A stretch of DNA of 64,000 nucleotides from Acanthococcus lagerstroemiae (Eukaryota; Arthropoda; Insecta; Hemiptera; Eriococcidae), in NCBI GenBank assembly GCA_031841125.1, contig CM063106.1, positions 17,112,001 through 17,176,000 on the forward strand, given 5' to 3'. This document shows positions 1 through 11,040 of this stretch, in pieces (positions within the stretch are counted from its first letter, which is position 1; every line of letters begins with the position of its first letter). A model generated the notes under the pieces. That model worked only from the letters and a program-made list of their open reading frames with translations, was not told where the DNA came from and searched no databases. Position numbers and translations under genes: made by a program.

Positions 1-1300
1 TTGAAGACCCCTGACCATCTACCCAGGAGCTCTCACAACCATGACCACCCCTCCCCCGAGCGCCCCGTCGCCAGCCCCTCCCGCACCACGGCCATTTCTC
101 TCCAAGGTCCCCTCTCTCACCAAGGACTTTCTCCTCCACCAGGTCCTCTTACTCCTGCCCCACCCAAGGCCTTCATCTTCGTCCACAACCCACGCTCCCA
201 CAGGGGCTCTTCTCCCCCTTTAGGAGCTTCCTCCACAACCATGAACCCCCTCCTGAGGGTAGGCTACCCCTGGAAAATTCAGTAATTAAGGGGCCGGGTA
301 GGCAACCTGCCGCGACTTGTGATCTTGAAGATTATGGGTAATTATGTCATTCTATGTCTTTTTATGTCTTATTATGTCGGTTATGTCTTAAAACTTGGAG
401 ATCTTTTATATTAGAACAGCACTACCTCCTCCTTCCTCAATGGCCATCCTCTCCTACCAAGGATTTCCTCCACCATGAGGACCTCTCACCCACCACTACC
501 CCTTGGGCTTCATCTCCCTTCAGAGCCCCTGTCCTCACTATAGCCCTCCAACCTCCTTGAAGATCCCTGACCATCCACCCAGGAGCTCTCACAACCATGA
601 CCACCCCTCTCCCGAGCGCCCTCCCCCCTCACCCCCACCACCAGCCCCTCCCGCACCACAGCCATTTCTCTCCAAGGTCCTCTCCCTCACCCTATGACTT
701 TCTCCTCCACCAGGTCCTCTTACACCTGCCCCACCCAGGGCCTTCATCTCCGTCCACAGCCCACGCCCCCGACAGGGGCCCTCTTCCCCCTTCAGGAGCT
801 CCCTCCTCAACCATGAACCCCCTCCTGAGGGTAGGCTACCTCTATTGAACAACTAAGGGGCAGGGTAGGCAACCCGCAGTGAGTTGAGATCTTGGAGATT
901 ATGGGTAATTAGGTCATTTTATGTCTTCTTATGTCTCATTATGTCAGTTATGTCTTAAAACTTGGAGAGCTTTTATGTTAGAACAGATTATGTCCTTGAA
1001 AGTAGTTTATCTGCCCCTGCAATTTTCCAGGGGCTCTCCTCCCCCTTCAGGAGCTTCCTCCACAACCATAAACCCCCTCCTGAAGGTAAGCTACCCCTGG
1101 AAAATTGAGTAATTAAGCGGCCGGGTAGGCAACCTGCAGCGACTTGGGATCTTGAAGATTATGGGTAATTATGTCATTTTATGTCTTATTATGTCGGTTA
1201 TGTCTTAAAACTTGGAGATCTTTTATATTAGAACAGATTATGTCCTTGAAAGTAGCTGATCTGCCCCTGCAATTTTTCGGATTTTTAGATAGGCAACCCG
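1..1300. repeat. C-rich tandem array, unit about 555-570 bp
   Basis: The segment starting at 1 recurs at 556 with small changes (both contain CCCAGGAGCTCTCACAACCA). The segment around 205 recurs near 776 and, truncated, near 1031. Each unit ends in a TATGTC-rich stretch (about 325-420, 890-990, 1150-1240). That gives roughly 2.3 units, the last one short, and the array continues past the left edge. Its proline-rich translations change frame between units, so I do not read it as coding. Function unknown; probably a minisatellite or part of a larger repeat. Confidence 0.75.
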
Positions 1301-1317
1301 CAGTGCGTTTTTTTTCC

Positions 1318-1350
1318 CCCGGTGGCGGTGGCGGCGGCGGCGGTGGCGGA
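1318..1350. repeat. GGC/GGT microsatellite
   Basis: A short run of GGC and GGT triplets lies at the right end of the C-rich array, just before the TIR element at 1379. Confidence 0.8.
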
Positions 1351-1378
1351 TTTTACTTTTTTAGTATATAGAGAGATA

Positions 1379-2890
1379 CTTCCTCTGTCCCATAATATGG
1401 TATACATTTCGGAAAAATCGAGGAAATAAGGCTGCACCAGGTAGCAAGAAAAAGGCAATGGGGTCATTACTATCTACCATAAAAAATACACCAACAACCA
1501 AGAATGAAGTATCAGGGGTCAGAAATGGCGTGTGGGGAGGGGTTCGAGAAATCGTATTTTGGAGGAAAACGAAAGGGACCACCCGCTGGGCTGAAACAAA
1601 AGTAAGGGTTTGAAAACGATGGTGTGTTGTGTGCTGAGTGAGGACTGAAGAATCACGTAGAAGACGCGAAAAAAATTGCTGCGTTCAAATTTCAGAGAAC
1701 TTGTACGTAGAGTACAAATTTCGAGTATTTCGTTTGATTTTAACCCTTTGTACTTGCGTCCTGCATTTCTTTTTGTTTTATCTGTAATAAATACGTATAC
1801 CAACCCGTGTCTGTCGTGATTCGTAGCTTTACACCAGTTTTCCTGACATGTTTACCTCTTTCCGGACAATGCTTATGTCGAAAATTTCTCAAATTTTCGA
1901 CTTCAACTCCGTTCACGTTTCCTTCACTTCGTTGAAGAATACGTCAGGTTGACGGTGATGGTGAAAATATTTGGCTGGTATAGATTTGAGGGTGGAAAAA
2001 TAAATAAATAAATAAATAATTGGCTGTGCTTAGCAAGGGAAAGTAACGTCTTCGTTTAAGCTTTCATCGAGCCTCTCCGGTCAGTTGCTTTTTTGAGTTA
2101 CATAAGAAATAGTACGCGAATTCTGTGCCGAAATTTGGAGAATATGACCGACAAGGAGGTGGAAGTTATGGATATACAGGTCAGTAGTATTGTCAGTAGA
2201 CAGTAAATGTATTGACTTCTAAGAAATCTAGAACGTGTAGTTCTCGTATTTACGTAATTTTTGTAATTCGGTTCGGACAAGTTTTGCCAAAGTCATCATC
2301 ACCAGTCAACAAAATTTGAGTTGAAATTATCGATGCAAATTCGTGTCGATCGTAATAATTTGAATTCCTCGTGGAATTCCGTTCGATTTCCTCGAACATT
2401 CGCCCTTTAGGGCCTGTAGAATTCAAGCTAGAATTCCGTTCGAAAAACTCGAACGTTCGCCCAATGGGGCCGTATCCTTTTCTCCTTTTCGTTATTTCTT
2501 AGACTGACGACAAACGTTTGTTTTATGTTTGTCGTTAGGTCCGAATCTAATACTTCATAGAAATCAGGATCCCGAAGCCGGAAGAAAATTATTAATTTTA
2601 CCTCTTTGTACTTTTAATTTAAAAAAAAAAAGTCAATTTTTTATATTTAATAAATTTAAGTTATACTCAAAATTTCGATTTCTTCTAGTTAACGTGTTCA
2701 GTATTGAATCTAATTTTAGTCAGAGCCTTTTCTCTTTAGTATTGACGTAACTCCCCCTAGGTTTAAACGATCCAGAATCCTCTTCAGGTTTACAAATTTA
2801 CGTCAGCTTATTCAAACAACGCGAAATGTATACCATATTTTGGGACAAGAAGAAAAATCAAATGTATACCATATTATGGGACAGAGGGAG
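1379..2890. mobile_element. Non-autonomous TA-flanked TIR element (Stowaway/Tc1-mariner-like ends)
   Basis: The left end CTTCCTCTGTCCCATAATAT (1379 on) is matched in inverted orientation at 2861-2890, with one mismatch in about 30 bp. TA dinucleotides flank both ends (1377-1378 and 2891-2892), as expected for Tc1/mariner-type insertion. A second partial copy of the right TIR lies at about 2824-2847. The 1.5-kb interior has no recognisable transposase. It contains a 57-bp-spaced duplication around 2375-2475 (GAATTCCGTTCGA ... GGGGCC) and a small hairpin near 2505-2540. The end sequence resembles plant Stowaway termini (CTCCCTCYGTCCC), which belong to the same superfamily. Family assignment is by ends only. 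Confidence 0.75.
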
Positions 2891-2892
2891 TA

Positions 2893-4017
2893 GGAACTTT
2901 CCAAGGTGGTGGCGCGCTAGTATCGTTGTTACTGATAAAACAAATAATAACAGCAGTGAAGGAGGATCAAATTTATCAGACACTTAGTTTGCACAGAGTA
3001 CATTAAGATTTTAGTTCTTCCGCTTTTCTTATGGCTTCATTACGACAGTCAGCGCGTTTTATTACGTCCACAGCACGAATCATCATAAATAATTACGAAT
3101 AAAAAATCATAAGCTAATAAATTCTGGTGGAAACTGTGAAATAGTAATGTAAAATTGACGAAGTATCCTGCTTCTCTGTTGTTGTTATTTATTCATTATT
3201 AATGATAACGTGCGGTTCATAAAAAAACCATCAAATTTCGCCCACTCTATTGGAAAGTTCCTATTGAAATTTAAACTTAGAGTTTCAAGTGTTGGTAGCC
3301 CTGTATATGTGTGAGTGATCACGTATGATTTACCGTAAGCGTGTAGCAAACTGCAACCATCATTAAGTTGATTAGAAATTCACTTTCAAAGAAAATTTGT
3401 CCTAAATTTAACTGCATCGTCACCAAAAAATTGAATTACAATCAATTCTATTAGTAGAATAGTTTTTACTCGTTTTTTTACTCTCCTGAAGATAGCAGCT
3501 TTCCTATTTGAAAGTACACAAATGATCACTCATTCATTTTCACCCGCGTAGGTGATTTTGCAGCGCATTCTAGTGCAGGTTTAAACCCTAATAGGGCCGA
3601 CAGATCAGTCTGGAATTGTGAATTTATTTTTATAATAGTCTTGGAGTTTAAAGTGATTTCGCGTATAAAATTGAAGGTTGCGCTCTCTACTGGCAAAACG
3701 AAATACGGCTTGCTGATTGGTGGATTTGGTTGAAAAGGTGATCATGTGCGGAAAGTGATAAAAAATGTTCCCAAGAATTTCAAAGAGGACTCTACAGAAA
3801 GAAAATAACAGAATGAAAAGTTTTGTTCTTTTCAGTTTTTCATAAAAAATGATATTTTGGATGATATTTCTCATTTTCTTTGTACGTATTGTTTGGTTAA
3901 AATACCCATAATCACCTTTTCAACATGTGCACTAGCGCTCCTGCACTGTGCTTTATATGCAAATTGGCTAAGTGAGTTGGCTTAAGCGAGTTCGATAGAA
4001 ATTCTTTGAATGGGTCA
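2893..4017. other. AT-rich stretch, no gene seen
   Basis: I see no coding region, RNA gene or clear repeat here. The sequence is AT-rich with scattered short open frames that resemble no known family. Confidence 0.5.
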
Positions 4018-4345
4018 GGTACAACCTTTGACTGTATACTATAAGATGGACACGGCATACTGATAAAAATGTGTCACATTTTTATTTCCATGTAAATGTT
4101 ACCTGCACAAAGTCATCGGATAACTGTTGAGTTTCTCTATTACTTGGTTCTCGATTACTGCCGGGAATAAGAATTTAGCACACTGTGCACATGAAAATAA
4201 TTTTATCGAAAAATGCTCAGTCCTCGAGAGCCAAGTAATGAGAAACTCAACAGTTATCCGATGACTGTGCGTAGGGTAACATTTACATGGAAATCAGTAT
4301 GCCATGTCCATCTTATAGTATATAGTCAAAGGGTACAACATGCAT
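4018..4345. mobile_element. Hairpin MITE (long inverted repeat)
   Basis: The left arm at about 4018-4155 is repeated in inverted orientation at about 4208-4345. Shared words include CTATAAGATGGACA and CATCGGATAACTGTTGAG. The arms differ by a roughly 21-nt AT-rich segment (about 4066-4086) present only in the left arm, which itself is a small palindrome. The spacer is about 50 bp. There is no coding capacity, and a target duplication is not clear. I read it as a foldback-type MITE of unassigned family. Confidence 0.75.
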
Positions 4346-4683
4346 TCAAAATAGTTCGGAAATTTTCAGGAACTGTCATTTTCATTAAACATTTGTCAGC
4401 ATCATTGTCTTCTTTATATATTTCACTGTCCAGGTGTAGTCATTTAGTCTTGGGCAGTCATTTATTTACGGACTATTTCGATGTTTTGTTAATATGAATT
4501 TTAAAATGCCAATGAATCGGTTTTACTGATTGACTATTGTAAAGAGAAAAAAGGGCATCTATTATACGGCGGTGCTATCCGCAGGTCCGTAGCCAGCCAT
4601 CTGCGGTAGGGCGTGCTGACTATTTACCAAGGCAGGCTTGCTTGAGGATACACATAGTATATAATGTGAAGATTTCCATGAGG
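4346..4683. other. No gene seen
   Basis: AT-rich DNA between the hairpin MITE and the next MITE. I see nothing interpretable. Confidence 0.5.
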
Positions 4684-4966
4684 CAGTGGTGTAGCCAGGG
4701 GAGGGGGTGGAGCGAAGAGGGAGAATGCCCCCAAAGGTACCTGAAATTGAATGCAAAATATGCAAATTGAGTAATTTTGCGCCTTTAAAACACGTTTTTT
4801 CGAAAAATTTTCGCACGAGCTGTAATTTTGCCTTCATTTTTATAAAATAGTCCTCTAATATATCGACGACTTTTAAAAAATACCCCAATTTTCGACTTTT
4901 CTCTTTTGAAAATCTTACTTTGCCTCTTTCCCCCCTCCCCCCGGGAAAATCCTAGTTACGCCCCTG
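4684..4966. mobile_element. hAT-like MITE with CAGTGG/CAGGGG ends
   Basis: It begins CAGTGGTGTAGCCAGGGG and ends with the inverse, CCTAGTTACGCCCCTG. This matches the 'GTGGCGTAGCCAGG' MITE type also found at 18149. The interior has G-rich and C-rich tracts just inside the ends. The flanking 8-mers (CCATGAGG and ATTGAATT) do not match, so no target duplication supports the exact ends. Confidence 0.6.
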
Positions 4967-6084
4967 ATTGAATTTGGTCTCAAAATTCATAATCAAAACT
5001 GGTGATTCAATTTATCGACAACCCATTGAAAAACAATTGAATATATTGCGTGAAAAAAGATTTAACTCTTTTAACAACGATCGAACTTTCGAACTTTTGG
5101 AAGTAATAAAATTATATTTTTGTGGACTTATCAAGTTATCAGTTCTCAAACAGTCATTCAAGCATTTAACCATCGATATTCAATGTGAACTAGATCGCGT
5201 GCCTACCACTGCGTGTTTGTGAATCGTAATGGGACATAAGAAAAAGGCATGTACATTAGAGATGTTGCGTTCTACTACCTCGGTGAGAAACTTGGGGGGG
5301 GGCAACTGAAATTTCAGCCTAGTAGCTTCTTCTTTTTTTTAATGATAACTTTAAGTTCTTTATTTTTTACCGAAATAACCTCCATTTTGCTGGACAATTT
5401 CATTCTAGATCATTTCAACCTGCATGAGAAATATTTGTGTTGTGGCAAAGAGAACCTCATTAGGATGAACGGAAGACTCCAGTGCTGTTCCAGTTCGCCA
5501 ACTGCTAAATGACTGTGTAAATGTCGCAATAGGCGAATGGAAAAAATGTGTAAAAGGTGTCATCGTGAGACCAGCGCATCGCGCAGTTATGGGACATACG
5601 TCTGTAAAGTAATAGCCTTTTAATGACAGATGGTAATTGGCGCCAGCAGAACCCTTAAGCGCTCAGACTGATGTCAAAAAGTGAACATATTTTATACTGA
5701 ATTAAGGTCGGTCTGCTAAGTAATTCGGCAAAACGGTGAAACGTGCAACCATCTTGAAAATATAATTTAGAGCTATCATTAATTATGGTCATAAACAGAG
5801 TCCAATTTCTAGGATCTGAAAAAAAAAAAATAATAATAATAATAAAAAATAAATAAATAAATAAACAAAACGAATTGGGCTTGTGAAAAACAAAATATCA
5901 CGAAAAAAAACAAAAACATAATGAATAAAAATGTACACCACATTGTTCGTAATTTGGTCGTCTTTTACTTAACGTATCTGGTCGGAGACTTCATGCTCTG
6001 ACCTCTTCACTGCCCTCTGCTTGGCCGTACATACTTGATCTTTTGGTTTGTTTGTCTGCCTGTCCGTGTAACTTCTAATTTTCA
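4967..6084. other. No gene seen; AT microsatellite near 5821-5866
   Basis: AT-rich sequence with no coding match. An AAT/AAAT microsatellite sits at about 5821-5866. The 87-codon open frame near 5249-5512 resembles nothing I know. Confidence 0.5.
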
Positions 6085-7010
6085 GCTCAAATTTATACTC
6101 TCTAAACTTCCCAACCCTTCAAAATGTTCAAATTAATTGTAGGGTTTTCCAATTAAATACTAAAATTTTTCAAGATCGTCGAGTGGAAGAATGAAAAATA
6201 AAAAACTTATAATATTTTCAGCTTACCAATTACAGCCACTAAATTTACCAAATCTTAAGAAACTTCAAGTTACTGGAGCGTTTTTCATACTGAAAACTAA
6301 ATTTTTTTAAGCCTGTCAAGCAAAAGGAAAATCTTGTAACATTTTCATTTTGCCAATTGTAGCTGCTAATTTTACCAACACTTGCAAAATTCTAAATTAT
6401 TGGTGTATTTTTCATGATCATCAAGCAAGAAGAAATCAATTCTTGAAAAATTGCAAATTATTGAAGCGTTTCCGTGTTATAAACTGAGATTTTTCAAGAT
6501 GGTCATTGCAGTTGTTAATTTTAGCAACTCCTGGAAATTTTCCAATTTTTGGAGAGTTTTTCATGTTAAAAACGAATATTTTTCATAATTGTCGAGCAAA
6601 AAGAAAGGGGAAAAATCCTAACATATTCAATGTTGCCAGCTGTAACTCTAAGTCTATCAACTCTTTTTTTTTTGTGTGTGTCTCCTCCAGCTGCAGCATT
6701 CCTTCAGCTTGGGAAGCGAATTTACCAACTCTTGAAAAATCTCAAATAATTGGAAGATTTTTCCTATCAAAAACTAAAATGTCGAGCAAAAAATAAGGGG
6801 GGGGGGAGAAACTCTAAGCATTTTATATTTTGCCAAATATGAAATTGGAGGATTTTTCTTTTTAAAAACTAAAATTTTTCAAGACTGTCGAGCAAAAAAA
6901 AAAAAAAAAAATGCTCGTAACATTTTAATCACCGCTGCTAAATTTACCAGCTCTTGAGAAATTTTATTTTGTCAACTGCATCTACAAAATTTGCCAACTA
7001 GCGGATGACT
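6085..7010. repeat. Degenerate tandem array, unit about 120-140 bp
   Basis: A unit resembling '...GTCGAGCAAAAAG ... TTTTGCCAATTGTAGCTGC ... TTTACCAACTCTTGAAAAA ... TTATTGGAGCGTTTTTCAT ... AAAATTTTTCAAG' recurs about seven times. The AAGATCGTCGAG-like node appears near 6175, 6308, 6415, 6495, 6590, 6780 and 6880. Copies are diverged and interrupted by A- and G-runs. It looks like an old satellite-type array; function unknown. Confidence 0.65.
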
Positions 7011-7074
7011 TTCCAAAAGCTGTTACGGAAATTTGATAAACATATTTCATTATTTTATTTTATTCTCAACCTGG

Positions 7075-7447
7075 CAGGGGCGGATACAAATAATAATTTC
7101 AGGGGGGGCGAATGAAAAATGGTATAAACGAAACATAGCTCCAGGTCACTCTTTCTAATTTTACTCTCAACTCGAGCCCTGGAATCCGCCCTTTCGAGCA
7201 TTACCTCAGAGACGTCAAAGAGGCTGTTAGGGCTGTCTTAGCCCTCTTCTTTTCGTGTAGAAAACCCGACCTAGATCGAAATGTGTAGCGAGTTGCTACG
7301 TAGACTCGAACTCGGGACCTCCGGATTCCGAGATCAGCGCGCTATCCACTCGAACAACCAGACCCCCAGCTCTAGGTCACTATAGACAAATATAGATATT
7401 TCGGGGCAGGGAGGGGGTCCGGACATCCCCCCTTGTATCCGTCACTG
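7075..7447. mobile_element. hAT MITE with perfect 8-bp target duplication
   Basis: It begins CAGGGGCGGATACAA and ends TTGTATCCGTCACTG, inverted counterparts of each other. Directly outside lie identical 8-mers CAACCTGG at 7067-7074 and 7448-7455, the target-duplication length of hAT elements. No transposase is present. A SINE has inserted within it (7151-7367). A second copy without the SINE is at 39435-39580, so the ancestral MITE was about 145 bp. Confidence 0.88.
7151..7367 (-). mobile_element. tRNA-derived SINE, minus strand, 217 bp
   Basis: Read on the minus strand, it opens with a tRNA-like region containing an A-box-like GGTCGAGTGG-type segment and a B-box-like GGTTCGAG-type segment (here slightly diverged). 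A tRNA-unrelated body of about 140 bp follows. It is flanked by 14-bp direct repeats AGCTCCAGGTCACT (7137-7150) and AGCTCTAGGTCACT (7368-7381), as made by target-primed reverse transcription. The copy at 39011-39226 is the same family in the other orientation. Such SINEs are transcribed by RNA polymerase III and mobilised by a partner LINE. Confidence 0.88.
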
Positions 7448-7455
7448 CAACCTGG

Positions 7456-9732
7456 GGTAACGGCCAACTGACGCCTAACCCACCCATTTTTGGGAATTGT
7501 CTCCACCACCCTCCTCCAACCTTTCCTATTCTGAGTCACCCCCATGCACCCCATTCCAACACCTGCAACGATCTCCTCTGGCCTGCAGATTTGGGGGCGA
7601 ACTTTCCGTTGAGTAACGTATTCATCACCTTAAGTAAAAATATGGCCAGAAACTTGACTAGATGTGGAAACATATTACTGGAAAGAGTTAACCACACGCA
7701 AAATATGTGACATGAATATGACGGGGTAAGATAAAGTTTTTGGAAGGGGGTGAATTTCGAATTGAGAAGAAGGGTTTAATATTGTTCGGAGAGGGTGGCG
7801 ATAAAATTGAATTCAGCTCAATTTGGACACAATCTAGAACTTAGTTCGAATAACTTTTCCTCTCGAAAATCCAGAATGTTGATTTCAGCCAGGAATTTTC
7901 AATGCACATCGACATCGCTCATCAGAATAGCCCAACCAGTAGCCAGGAGTTTTAGAGAAGGGACATAGCTTTGAATTGATTTCAGGTTGCTTTCTCGGAC
8001 ATTGCCTTGTGTTGGTTACGATGTTCTGTGTGGAAAAAGTGGACATTTTTGGGACGGTATAATCGGTATTTTGAATAATATTGGCGTGAGAACAGAACTG
8101 ACTATAGCACGACTACAGCCCAACCTGGAGTCAAAATACGGATCTTTTGAATTGCATTTTGTATTTTAGGCCTTTGAATGGTTAGAAATAATCTCGTTCT
8201 TTCAAGTCAAGCAAACTATCGCAGACTGTACTGATATAAGACGGACTTCAAAAACTGTCCGCGAATTCTCGTGTCTAACTAATGATGATGTAGATGTAAT
8301 GCTGCGAGTTGTCTTTCTTTTCTTAAAATTGGTATATTATGATTTATGCGTTCCATCGAAACTTTCACCCATTTCCTTCACTTTTTTCCACGTAACCCGC
8401 TCTATGACGTTTGCTTTTATTCTAATAATTTTATTTTCCACGATGTCGAAAAGTTGCAGAAGTGAAAAAAAGAGTACCATGTGTAACCACCTCAAATTGT
8501 TGAACAGTTTGACAACTAGGGAATTACTGTTCTAACCTTTTTTTTTCTGTCCCAACATGGACTATATGTATACAAGTGCAAACATTACTTTGTTATTGTG
8601 TTTCTACGACTAAAAACGTCACTAATAATTGTTGTACTCAACACGGCGGGTATGTGTAAATTTTCCGCGAATATGTAAGCTTGTAATGAGAGCATTCTCG
8701 TGTTCGCAGATATCGTTAATACCGTGTAAACCGGACAAATGCTATTTACTCGCATTTGTCCGCAGCTAACTGCTGGCGAAATTGCTACTTACATTAGATT
8801 ATGTCGATGTTACAAAGTACGTTTACATCGGGTCGTCGCTTGAGGCTGCCAAGACCTCATACAGTTTTCTTAAATCGCTGGTTTTGTCAATGTCTGGGTA
8901 AATTATAATTTTTAACGCCTCGAATTTCGAATGACTCGACTGATGATCCGTCGTTGTCTAATTTCCACGCAATTCCTGATTTGAAACAATGGCGTCGAAA
9001 TGTGACGGCAAACGGACAACATGCCATCACGAGCAATTAGCCGCCGCAGAATTTTTTGCAATTCCCAATCAAGTCTTCTACTCGAAAGATGCGACAAGTT
9101 TTGGAAAGAAAATAAATTTTAGGAAAAATGCAGAAACTGTCAGAAAAAACAGTGCCTTATTTCATTCATTATTTTGTATGAGATTATTTGTTGATAACGT
9201 GGTAACACCGTAAGAACACATTTTCTATGACTTCACTTTTGTACTGTAACTTACGTGAAAATCCTGGAATTCGCTGGAACATGTTACAGATTGCTGACTG
9301 TGTTCCAAGATTCAGAGCCTGTAGCCATTGGGGGAGGCTTGCCCCTTCTTCAGTCATCTTTCAGAGTCGGTCAGTTGGCAGTTTCAGGTTCTCAGCTGAC
9401 AAACTCATGCATCTTAGAAGCCTTTTCCTCTGTTCAACAGTTGGGGAAATTTTTGATAACAGATGACAGCTGGAACCATTTTGATTCTCGCCCTTTCAGT
9501 AAATCTGCTTCACTGTGGCCCTGATCTAAAATTGTGTGATTTTGAATGAAACGATGTTGTGCAAGTGATCAACGTAGGTTTTTAAGGGGTTTACTGATAT
9601 AACCGTCTGGGTAGATAATCCACCTCTTGTGACTGTTTGACGTTCAAATCGAAATTTTCTTAACTATCTGACCATTTTTGCTCGTTCCGCTCGCAAATGA
9701 GTATTTTCCCATCAAAATTCGGTTTGGCTCGA
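7456..9732. other. 2.3 kb without recognised gene
   Basis: Several open frames of 60-90 codons occur on both strands (for example about 8989-9213 and 9255-9524), but none resembles a known family or shows clear exon signals. I see no strong repeats. Confidence 0.45.
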
Positions 9733-10070
9733 ATGGATTTCAGCGTTTTGGAAATTGGATTTCTCATTAGCAAATATTCAGCATGAAGAAAAATGATTTT
9801 CCTCTTCGCGATTCAATTGAGAAATATTTGTGAGTTTCGGATTAGGGTTCCGTTGCCCGATTCCAATGAAGAGAAAGAGAGAAAAAAATGCACTTAGTGT
9901 GTTTTGGAAACCAGCTTTCTCATCAGCAGATATTGTGATAACATGGAGGAAAATGATTCTTTGATTCTTTTGCAGTTTGGCAAAATGATATTGATGAGTT
10001 GAGAGGGAAGGGATGGGGGAGGTCATCATTTGATTCCGGAAAAAAGCACTCACTGTATTTTGTAAGGACA
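9733..10070. repeat. Diverged tandem duplication, about 160 bp unit
   Basis: The segment starting near 9738 ('TTTGGAAATTGGATTTCTCAT ... GAAAAATGATTTT') is repeated in diverged form from about 9900 ('TTTTGGAAACCAGCTTTCTCAT ... GGAAAATGATTCTT'). There are two units, no coding match, function unknown. Confidence 0.55.
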
Positions 10071-11040
10071 TTCCTCAAGTGATGAGCTATATTGAATGAA
10101 TAGAGACAGTTGGCTGGGGCAGTCCAAAATTTCGTTAATTTGAAAAACGTTTGCTCCCAGTAGCTAAACATGTTCCTTTTGGTCTGGAAACTCGCCAGAC
10201 AAAAGTTTTCTTGAAATCGAGAAATTTTAAGGGATGTTGCCAGAGAGCTCAAGTTTAACATGGGACTCCCCTTAAGAGAATGTGCACTTTTGTCTTAAAG
10301 TTTCTAAAAAAACGAGTTCAGTCAAAAAACTTGGTTTGACTTCGAAAACCTCATTCTTGCATTTTTGTTGAATTTGGGGCGTGGTGAATAATTTTCAAAT
10401 TTTTTTATCCTTCTTCCACCCCACCTTGTGAACCCTTATTTAGAGTGTTTACGGTTGAAATAGCCTCAAAATCTAATTCAGTGATTTCGGAAACCCTATT
10501 TTCGCAGTACTTTGACGGTAGGATCTGTAATTTTTTAAGCTCCGCCTTTTCAGGAGAGCCTCTAAAATACGGTATTTGTTCTATAAAAATAAGTAAATGA
10601 GTTCAGCATTTCTGAAATCTGAGTGGACAATCACTTTCATAGTTTTAACGGTGGTCTAGGGCCGGCGAAAGTACAGTTGCATTGGAGTACGTGCACAAGG
10701 TGAAAATATTCACATAAAAAATATTAAAAAAACTCAATTTTCTAAAACTTATATCGGTACTTATTGGATATTTTTTGTTTCAATTTTCTAGGGGGGGGGG
10801 GTCCTTATTTAGAAGTTTTGTATTTGAACCAGGTGAGAAAATGAAAGATCGCCGGCCTTGATTTCAGTAATAATCTAGACTAGCAGCGCACCACATATCT
10901 CTATTCTATATGTATATTTAATATTTAAAAAAAAAATGAAAATTACAAAAATTTATAAAGTTATCATATTACAGGACCTCCTTCCACACCACATTCGCAG
11001 TTTTATAGCTGCCAGGTTGTACTCGGATTTTTAAATTATT
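10071..11040. other. No gene seen; possible Helitron 3' flank at right
   Basis: AT-rich DNA with a G10-11 tract near 10793. The right part (about 10870-11040) lies downstream of the minus-strand helicase relic and should hold the 3' end of that Helitron if it is retained. A minus-strand CTAG near 10872-10876 is a weak candidate terminus, but I cannot confirm a terminal hairpin. Confidence 0.35.

Noticed and set aside
1..285. Proline-rich protein exon at the left edge
   Set aside because: The frame is not kept between the tandem units at 1 and 556; composition alone explains the open frame.
4676..4974. 8-bp target duplication around the 4684 MITE
   Set aside because: The flanks CCATGAGG and ATTGAATT do not match.
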